From Candidatus Omnitrophota bacterium (GTDB taxonomy: Bacteria; Omnitrophota; Koll11; VGKN01), in NCBI GenBank assembly GCA_016867055.1, contig VGKN01000027.1:1-10880 (forward strand): a stretch of 10,880 bases of DNA. Direction: 5' to 3'. Below, piece by piece: positions 5,792-10,880 of the stretch (position 1 is the first letter of the stretch; every line of letters begins with the position of its first letter). The notes under the pieces were generated by a model. The model did no database searches and was not told where the DNA came from. It saw nothing but the letters and a program-made list of their open reading frames with translations. The translations under genes and the position numbers were made by a program.

Positions 5792-8415
5792 CATTCAGAA
5801 GGGAGTGTAATATTAACTACGTAAGATTTCAAATCTAAATATTTGGTTAATACGTTTTTTATATCTGCAATCATTACAGTGTCTAAATCGGCACCATAGG
5901 ATTTAAAACTATCATAACCTAATCCATATAACTCATCCAAAGCCATCCTAAGAGAAAGACCCGTATTTGTTTGAAGAGAAAGCCAGTGTTTTGACAGTAA
6001 TTTTTTTTTGGCGGTAGAAAATTCGAACTTGGTTACACCATTTACCTTAAGTTTTTCTAATTCTCTCAATATTAGCGCCTTGGTCAACTCAACCTTATCC
6101 TTATCCACAGAGGCGTATATAACAAAATACCCACTGATAAGCATAGGTGTATAAAAGGCGCCTTGAGTATACGAAAGTCCTCTCTTTTGCCTTATTGCCT
6201 GAAAGAACCTTCCATCCTCTCCAGAAAGTACAGACTCTAAAATTTCAAAAACAAATCTATCCCTGCTTATAATAGAGGGCGCTTTAAAGCCTATCATAAT
6301 AACGGCTTCTTTTTTGGGTAATACCTGAGATTTAAAAATCGGCTTATCCAAGGAAGGAGCATCTGCCTCAAATAGGGCAATTCTCTTTGACCTTATAGCC
6401 TGAAAATTTTTCTTAGCATAGTTTAACATCTTCTTTTCGTTAAAGTTGCCCACGATTGAAACAACCATATTGTTGCCAACCCCATAATTATTACAAAAGT
6501 TGATTATATCTCTTCTTGTAAAAGGTTCCACGGACTCATTGGTTCCTAAAGGGTCAAATCCATATGGATGGTTTTTAAATAGAAGTTGCTTTAATAAAAG
6601 TAGGGTCAAGGAATAAATATCTTCATCCCTTTCTGATATCTTTGCCTTTGTGAGGTTTTTTTCCTTCTGTAATTCTTCTTTTGGAAATACAGATTTAGTA
6701 ATTAGTTCATAGATTAGGCCTAATGCCTCTTTTATATTTTTATTAAGCACATCTATCCTTATTCCAAAACTGCTGTTTCCCGAAAATACCTCAACATCGC
6801 CCCCTAAATTTTCAACAATCTTTTGAATAAGTTCAGCGTCTTTAGATTCTGTACCCTTTAAAAGCATATTTGCTGTTAGATTACTTATACCGTTTGTAGT
6901 TTTTGTCTCAGAAAGCAATCCGCCTTTTAAGACCACAGTTATGCTGGCCCTTGGGGAATCTCCCTTTTTTGAATAAACAATACGTAATCCATTCTTAAGA
7001 GCGATTTTTCCATTTTTTTCATCATAACCTTTGCCTAAGACCTTTTTTTCTTTTACTTCTTTAGACGCAGGCTTTAGAACAACGATGGTAGAATTATCCT
7101 TGTCCAAATATTTCTTTGCAACTTCTATTATTTCTTTTTTTGTTATCTTTCTAATTTTTTCAATATAATATTTTGAAAATCTAAAATTGCCTGTAAGGGC
7201 TTCTGAGGAAGCAAAATCAGATGCCTGAGACTGAATAGTCTCAAGGCTTGAAACAAAGGACGAAATCAGGTTATTCCTTGCTAGATTTAGTTCTTCAAAA
7301 GAAACCTTGCCCTTTTTGACCTTCTCGATTTCATCAAAAATAGACTTAATGGTCTCTTCTTGTTTCTTCTCTTTAACTATGGCGTTTATGGCAAAAACCC
7401 CTGGGAATTTAGGAGTATAATTATAGGCGCCAATATTATATACCAGCGTTTTTTTATCATATAAGATTTTAAAAAGCCTGCTTGTCTTAGTTCCACCCAA
7501 TATATTTGAAAGCAGGTCTAATGCAAATAAATCCTCATCCAATAAACTCACGCTATGAAAACCTAACATAAGGTATGTAAGATTTCCTTCGTAGTTTTCT
7601 TCTATATGTTTGCTTACAAGCTGTTTTGGCTCCTCTGGAATAGAAATAGGACTAAGTGGAGCGTCATTCAATCTGCCAAATGCGGATTTAACCAAATTCT
7701 CTACCTCTTTAGTTGCAATATCTCCAGAGATTACAAGTACCATATTGCTTGCAACATAGTGTCTCTTGTAGAACTCTAATACCTCTTCTCTTGTAAGGGA
7801 GTTTAGAAATTTCCTCTCCCCAATTATCGGGTAGCGGTATGTATGAGTTGAGTAAAAAATCTTATAAAATAATTGACTTAACCTCTTTTGAGGCTCATCA
7901 TAATTCATATCTATCTCTTTTAATATCACCTGTTTTTCTTTTTCAAGTTCGCTTTTGAGAAATATAGGATTCGCTATAACCTCACAGAGAAGTTCAAGTG
8001 TATCCTTAAGATGCTCCTTGGGGGCATTGATTGTATATCCAGTATAGTCAAAAGAAGTAAATCCGTTTATCTGGGCTCCGTAGGACCTTATCTGCTCCTC
8101 TATTTTTCCCACCTGTCTTTTCTTGGTTCCCTTAAACAACATATGTTCCACAAGATGGGAGATTCCACTTGAGATAAATTCTTCCTCAAGGCTTGAGCCG
8201 ACCTTTACTAGAACCTCTATGGCAACAAATGGAATTCTATGATTCTCTGATAAGATTACTGTCATTCCATTATCTAAAATGAATCTCTTTGCAGGATATT
8301 CGGGATAATCTATATCTATTAACTCTGTCTTAGAGACAATCCCGCAACTTATAAGACAGAGGATTAACCCAAAAAGACAAAACGCATAAGAGCGCTTCTT
8401 TAGAATGGAAATCAT
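5791..8415 (-). CDS. Two-domain M16 (insulinase/pitrilysin-like) zinc peptidase, predicted lipoprotein
   Basis: An 874-residue M16 metallopeptidase made of two homologous halves (about 40-445 and 470-870), the layout of PqqL- or pitrilysin-type proteins. The first half carries the inverted zinc motif HLVEH (87-91) with the third ligand Glu167 in LKEIDMNYDEP, exactly 76 residues on as in the family. The second half has the matching position degenerated to NLTAN (512-516), so it lacks zinc ligands, but it keeps the RQKRGLSY segment (742-749) that contributes to substrate binding. Residues 1-24 form a lipoprotein signal: a basic start, a hydrophobic core and lipobox LISC with Cys24. It should therefore be exported and membrane-anchored, degrading peptides in the periplasm or at the outer surface. 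The gene follows rpsU after 66 bases with no clear ribosome site and precedes amrB by 12 bases. The physiological substrate is unknown. Confidence 0.93.
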   Translation of the reverse strand: MISILKKRSYAFCLFGLILCLISCGIVSKTELIDIDYPEYPAKRFILDNGMTVILSENHRIPFVAIEVLVKVGSSLEEEFISSGISHLVEHMLFKGTKKRQVGKIEEQIRSYGAQINGFTSFDYTGYTINAPKEHLKDTLELLCEVIANPIFLKSELEKEKQVILKEIDMNYDEPQKRLSQLFYKIFYSTHTYRYPIIGERKFLNSLTREEVLEFYKRHYVASNMVLVISGDIATKEVENLVKSAFGRLNDAPLSPISIPEEPKQLVSKHIEENYEGNLTYLMLGFHSVSLLDEDLFALDLLSNILGGTKTSRLFKILYDKKTLVYNIGAYNYTPKFPGVFAINAIVKEKKQEETIKSIFDEIEKVKKGKVSFEELNLARNNLISSFVSSLETIQSQASDFASSEALTGNFRFSKYYIEKIRKITKKEIIEVAKKYLDKDNSTIVVLKPASKEVKEKKVLGKGYDEKNGKIALKNGLRIVYSKKGDSPRASITVVLKGGLLSETKTTNGISNLTANMLLKGTESKDAELIQKIVENLGGDVEVFSGNSSFGIRIDVLNKNIKEALGLIYELITKSVFPKEELQKEKNLTKAKISERDEDIYSLTLLLLKQLLFKNHPYGFDPLGTNESVEPFTRRDIINFCNNYGVGNNMVVSIVGNFNEKKMLNYAKKNFQAIRSKRIALFEADAPSLDKPIFKSQVLPKKEAVIMIGFKAPSIISRDRFVFEILESVLSGEDGRFFQAIRQKRGLSYTQGAFYTPMLISGYFVIYASVDKDKVELTKALILRELEKLKVNGVTKFEFSTAKKKLLSKHWLSLQTNTGLSLRMALDELYGLGYDSFKSYGADLDTVMIADIKNVLTKYLDLKSYVVNITLPSE

Positions 8416-8481
8416 ATATTGGAAACTATGGGGATGGAATAAAATATCTTATAGAAGGGAAAATTTTTATCAAATAGTTTT

Positions 8482-8649
8482 CTAAAACCATCTGGGCTTT
8501 CGCTGCTTTTTTCTCTTCTTTATGCTGGGTTTTTCATAATGCTTGCGGTCTCTGACCTCTCTAAGGATACCCTCTCTCTCAATCTTTCTTTTAAACCGCC
8601 TGAGAGCCCTCTCTAAGGGCTCATTTTGTCCAATATCTACCTTTGGCAT
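8482..8649 (-). CDS. rpsU: 30S ribosomal protein S21
   Basis: A 55-residue basic protein that I translated by hand from the ATG at 8649 to the TAG at 8484-8482. It begins [20 protein letters not shown], continues [20 protein letters not shown] and ends in a Lys/Arg-rich tail ([15 protein letters not shown]). The [20 protein letters not shown] core and the [13 protein letters not shown] segment are diagnostic for S21, the small-subunit protein near the 3' end of 16S rRNA that aids translation initiation. Length is slightly below the usual 58-71 residues through a short tail. It is the first gene after a near-consensus promoter only about 20 bases away. AAGGTG (8665-8660) lies 10 bases before the ATG as a ribosome site if transcription starts upstream of it. 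The lipoprotein peptidase gene follows after 66 bases without an apparent terminator. Confidence 0.95.
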   Translation of the reverse strand: MPKVDIGQNEPLERALRRFKRKIEREGILREVRDRKHYEKPSIKKRKKQRKPRWF

Positions 8650-8666
8650 TTTTTCATCACACCTTG

Positions 8667-8695
8667 ATAATAACAGAAATAAACCTAATTGTCAA
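8667..8695 (-). promoter_or_regulatory. Near-consensus sigma70 promoter of rpsU
   Basis: On the minus strand TTGACA (8695-8690) and TATTAT (8672-8667) are separated by exactly 17 bases, giving 6/6 and 5/6 matches. Transcription would start around 8661-8659, only about 10 bases before the rpsU ATG. The AAGGTG ribosome site would then lie at or just upstream of the transcript's 5' end. It probably drives rpsU and the genes behind it. Confidence 0.8.
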
Positions 8696-8702
8696 CACAT
8701 TC

Positions 8703-8766
8703 GTATACCACGATGGTCCCGATAATACATCAGGATTTTCTATATTCTGCATACTTTGTGGTATAC
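8703..8766. repeat. Inverted repeat GTATACCAC ... GTGGTATAC upstream of the rpsU promoter
   Basis: GTATACCAC (8703-8711) and GTGGTATAC (8758-8766) are perfect 9-base inverted arms separated by 46 bases. The near arm ends 7 bases upstream of the -35 box. Each arm contains the palindrome GTATAC. Two facing sites next to a strong promoter could be an operator pair, or they could be the ends of a small decayed element. Confidence 0.5.
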
Positions 8767-8783
8767 TCAGTGTTGACACTGAG
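8766..8783. repeat. Perfect palindrome CTCAGTGTTGACACTGAG
   Basis: Eight-base arms around a 2-base centre (CTCAGTG/CACTGAG with a TTGA loop if folded). It adjoins the outer arm of the GTATACCAC inverted repeat on one side and the multi-hairpin block on the other. On the minus strand it is not followed by a T-run, so it is not a normal terminator. Confidence 0.6.
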
Positions 8784-8784
8784 A

Positions 8785-8907
8785 GCGACAAGCCATTTCC
8801 CGCCTTTGGCGGGACTGCTCTGACCCTTCGACTTGTTTCACTCGCTCAGGGTCATCCTGAGCTTGTCAAAGGATGATTTCCCGACAATAAGCATTGGGGC
8901 TTGTCGC
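8785..8907. repeat. Multi-hairpin interspersed repeat block bounded by 10-base inverted ends
   Basis: GCGACAAGCC (8785-8794) and GGCTTGTCGC (8898-8907) bound a 123-base block. Inside are TCCCGCC-TTT-GGCGGGA (8798-8814), TGACCCT...AGGGTCA (8821-8827/8848-8854) and TCATCCT...AGGATGA (8852-8858/8870-8876). The last two stems share three bases, so they exclude each other. The inner part belongs to the 'TCATCCTGAGCTTGTC..AGGATGA' class of dispersed repeats that I recognise from many environmental bacterial genomes. GACAAGC or its complement occurs three times. No reading frame of interest crosses the block. Together with 8908-8940, which I see nothing in, it separates pck from the rpsU promoter. 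Confidence 0.75.
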
Positions 8908-8940
8908 CGAATGTGTCAAGCAACCAAATTGCTCTTGGGT

Positions 8941-10710
8941 CTATAGTCTTTTCTTTAGGTTTTCAAATTCATCCCAGATTTCTTTGGGCATTCGGTTGCC
9001 AAACTGTTTAAAAAAATCCCTAACACCTAAAAGCTCTGTTTTCCATTCATCGGGATTTATTTCAAATAACCTCTCAATGTTCTCTTTTGAAATATCTAAC
9101 CCTGAAAGTTCAAGGTCTTTAAAATGTGGTATAAACCCTATGGGGGTTTCCCTTGCGCCTATCTTATTAGGAATAAGCCTCTCAATTACCCACTTAAGCA
9201 CTCTTATATTTTCTTTAAAACCAGGCCATATAAAATCACCTACCTCATCTGTCCTAAACCAGTTGACAAAAAATATTTTTGGAGGGTTTGAACATCTCTT
9301 ATCAATATTTAACCAATGCTGAAAATAATCTGCCATATTATAACCACAAAAGGGAAGCATCGCCATCGGGTCACGTCTAACTACCCCCACCTGATGTATC
9401 GCTGCGGCTGTAGTCTCTGAACCCATCCTTGCGGCATTAAACACGCCGTGATGCCAGTTAAAACTTTCAAAAACAAGCGGTGTAAGCTTTGCCCTTCTTC
9501 CACCAAAGATTATAGCGGAGATAGGAACACCCCTAGGATTATCAAATTCACCAGATAACGTTGGACACTGGGTTATTGAAACTGTAAATCTGGAATTCGG
9601 ATGGGCTGCCTTTCCGTCCGATAAGGGATTGAATATCCTTCCTTGCCAGTTGAGTAAATTTTTAGGCATCCCACCATCTAAGCCTTCCCACCAGGGCTCA
9701 TTAGTAGAGGTATCTAAGGCGGTATTGGTAAATAAGACTGGATAAAACATATCTCTTTTTAATGTCCGTATTATATTTGGATTTGTGCTCATTGATGTTC
9801 CCGGTGCAACTCCAAAAAAACCGGTTTCAGGATTTATGGCATAAAGTCTACCATCTTCTCCAATATTCATCCACGCAATATCATCTCCAATGGTCCATAT
9901 TTTATATCCGGGCAGAACCGACTCGAGCATAGCGAGATTTGTCTTGCCACAAGCAGAGGGCATAGCTGCTGCTACATAGGTAATATTTCCTGTTGGGTCT
10001 TCTATGCCTATTATAATCATATGTTCGGCAAGCCAACCCTCCTTAAAACCAAGCCAAGAGGCAATCCTTAAGGAAAAACATTTTTTCCCCAAAAGGGCAT
10101 TCCCACCGTAACCAGAGCCAATACTCCAAACTAAATGCTCATCGGGAAAATGCATAATAAAGCGCTTTTGAGGGTCAAGGTCGCCAACGGAGTGAATCCC
10201 TTTTACAAAATCCTCGGAATTTCCTATTTTATCGATGACGCTTTTAGTCATACGGGTCATAATCCTCATACTTATAGCCACATAAGACACATCTGTAACC
10301 TGAATACATGCCTTTGAATATGGCGAATCTGGATGTCCCATCATATAGGGAAGAACATACATAGTTCTTCCCCTCATACAACCCTTTGAAAGATGCTTAA
10401 GTCTTTCCTTTGCCTCTACGGGTTCCATCCAGTTATTATTTGGGCCTGCTATCTCTTTGTTTGGATGGCATACATAGGTAAGATGTTCTGTGCGGGCAAC
10501 GTCTGTGGGATGACTCCTGTGGAGATACGCATTAGGCCAATTCTTATGGTTTAATTCAATAAAAATCGGGGTTCCGTTAATCTTCTCTTGGCTAATACCA
10601 ATTTCTATCAGTCTGTGCGCCTCTTCCTCTGAGCCATCGCACCAATAGACCTTTTTGGGCTTCATTAAATCAGCCTGCTTTTCAACCCACTTTTCAAGTG
10701 GCGTAGACAT
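8941..10710 (-). CDS. pckG: Phosphoenolpyruvate carboxykinase (GTP)
   Basis: This enzyme interconverts oxaloacetate + GTP with phosphoenolpyruvate + CO2 + GDP, linking the TCA-cycle C4 pool to gluconeogenesis or, in reverse, to anaplerotic CO2 fixation. The 589-residue protein matches the GTP-dependent family (usually about 600): KPKKVYWCDGSEEE (17-30), LLGKKCFSLRIASWLG (206-221) with the metal-binding Lys, GWLAEHM (225-231, His230), the kinase P-loop with its reactive cysteine, MPSACGKTNLAML (250-262), IGDDIAWM (274-281, metal Asp277), FGGRRAK (402-408), a lid region RRDPMAMLPFCGYNMADYF (445-463) and NWFRTDEVGDFIWPGF (483-498). The ATG at 10710 has AGGAG 5 bases upstream, so the start is firm. 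It appears to be a single-gene unit: its own promoter lies upstream, and a repeat block follows the stop. No sign of damage is seen. Confidence 0.97.
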   Translation of the reverse strand: MSTPLEKWVEKQADLMKPKKVYWCDGSEEEAHRLIEIGISQEKINGTPIFIELNHKNWPNAYLHRSHPTDVARTEHLTYVCHPNKEIAGPNNNWMEPVEAKERLKHLSKGCMRGRTMYVLPYMMGHPDSPYSKACIQVTDVSYVAISMRIMTRMTKSVIDKIGNSEDFVKGIHSVGDLDPQKRFIMHFPDEHLVWSIGSGYGGNALLGKKCFSLRIASWLGFKEGWLAEHMIIIGIEDPTGNITYVAAAMPSACGKTNLAMLESVLPGYKIWTIGDDIAWMNIGEDGRLYAINPETGFFGVAPGTSMSTNPNIIRTLKRDMFYPVLFTNTALDTSTNEPWWEGLDGGMPKNLLNWQGRIFNPLSDGKAAHPNSRFTVSITQCPTLSGEFDNPRGVPISAIIFGGRRAKLTPLVFESFNWHHGVFNAARMGSETTAAAIHQVGVVRRDPMAMLPFCGYNMADYFQHWLNIDKRCSNPPKIFFVNWFRTDEVGDFIWPGFKENIRVLKWVIERLIPNKIGARETPIGFIPHFKDLELSGLDISKENIERLFEINPDEWKTELLGVRDFFKQFGNRMPKEIWDEFENLKKRL

Positions 10711-10715
10711 TTTAA

Positions 10716-10720
10716 CTCCT
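10716..10720 (-). promoter_or_regulatory. Shine-Dalgarno of the PEP carboxykinase gene
   Basis: AGGAG on the minus strand is 5 bases before the ATG at 10710, in the reading ATAGGAGTTAAAATG. It lies 1 base outside the inverted repeat of the leader (outer edge 10722), so folding of that repeat could affect access to it. Confidence 0.85.
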
Positions 10721-10721
10721 A

Positions 10722-10797
10722 TAACGAGTAACGCGTAATGCGTAACGAGTAAGCAATAGAATACATATCTTAATCACGCATTACTAGTTACTCGTTA
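10722..10797. repeat. Long inverted repeat built from TAACGAGTAA units in the pck leader
   Basis: Arms 10722-10743 and 10776-10797 are 22 bases long and complementary except at two adjacent positions, around a 32-base spacer. The left arm reads TAACGAGTAACGCGTAATGC then GT; the opposite arm has TA for the central GC on the same strand sense. TAACGAGTAA also recurs as a direct repeat at 10722-10731 and 10743-10752. Simple mixtures of TAACGAGTAA/CGCGTAA-like units recur in many environmental genomes and suggest a dispersed repeat. In the mRNA it would form a large stem next to the ribosome site. Confidence 0.7.
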
Positions 10798-10824
10798 CGC
10801 GTCCCTAATTAGTTGTGGCGTTGA

Positions 10825-10852
10825 ATTTTACCCCAAATTATAAATTTGTCAA
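10825..10852 (-). promoter_or_regulatory. Sigma70-type promoter of the PEP carboxykinase gene
   Basis: On the minus strand TTGACA (10852-10847) and TAAAAT (10830-10825) are 16 bases apart, matching 6/6 and 5/6 of the consensus. The expected start near 10818 gives a leader of about 108 bases that contains the inverted repeat. I see nothing else in 10853-10880. Confidence 0.7.
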
Positions 10853-10880
10853 TATCTTTGTCTGTATGAACTTCTAACGA

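Noticed and set aside
8416..8481. Promoter for the M16 peptidase gene (TTGATA...)
   Set aside because: No -10 box at a sensible spacing stands out; in this A/T-rich gap the match is too weak to call.
8798..8814. Rho-independent terminator for pck at the TCCCGCC/GGCGGGA hairpin
   Set aside because: The stem is strong, but no T-run follows it on the minus strand and it belongs to a repeat block.
8643..8876. Plus-strand open frame of 77 codons between rpsU and pck
   Set aside because: It runs across the rpsU promoter and the inverted-repeat block and has a composition dictated by the repeats, with no ribosome site or family match.
10722..10797. CRISPR array or tandem satellite
   Set aside because: The units are short, imperfect and arranged as one inverted pair, with no regular repeat-spacer pattern.

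Overview
The window carries ten protein genes, all on the minus strand; the transcription order is therefore from the right end to the left end. The sequence is AT-rich by eye. Three things argue against a Firmicute or actinobacterium: PdxJ (the DXP-dependent vitamin B6 route, where those groups usually use PdxS/PdxT), a DUF1844 protein, and a lipoprotein-type M16 peptidase. An uncultured diderm lineage such as Omnitrophota or a deltaproteobacterial/Nitrospirota-like group fits. This placement is an inference and should be held loosely.

Right end (8941-10880): a complete GTP-dependent phosphoenolpyruvate carboxykinase with a good Shine-Dalgarno. Its sigma70-like promoter (TTGACA-16-TAAAAT) lies about 110 bases upstream, and the leader between them holds a long imperfect inverted repeat built from TAACGAGTAA units. 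Downstream of the gene, 8696-8940 has no gene and is packed with inverted repeats, including a relative of the common 'TCATCCTGAGC...AGGATGA' interspersed repeat found in many environmental genomes.

Middle (4480-8695): a near-consensus promoter (TTGACA-17-TATTAT) sits right in front of a 55-residue ribosomal protein S21 gene (rpsU). After it come a two-domain M16 zinc-protease lipoprotein, an AmmeMemoRadiSam system protein B/MEMO1-family gene whose ribosome site overlaps the protease stop codon, a hairpin-rich spacer, and a DUF1844 protein.

Left (1-4379): ftsH (with a possible promoter of its own), folP, cdaA, cdaR and a pdxJ cut by the window edge form a tight run. ftsH/folP overlap by 44 bases, folP/cdaA share one base (TAATG), cdaA/cdaR overlap by 20 bases, and cdaR/pdxJ are 8 bases apart. 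This is the familiar ftsH-folP-cdaA-cdaR order, but pdxJ stands where glmM is often found. It joins membrane protein quality control, folate synthesis, cyclic di-AMP synthesis with its membrane regulator, and vitamin B6 synthesis.

I see no mobile element with a transposase, no CRISPR array, no tRNA or rRNA, and no convincing plus-strand gene. The least ordinary parts are the palindromic or repetitive insert-like segments: one forms the end of ftsH and an N-terminal extension of FolP, one lies in front of the DUF1844 gene, one in the pck leader, and one between pck and rpsU.
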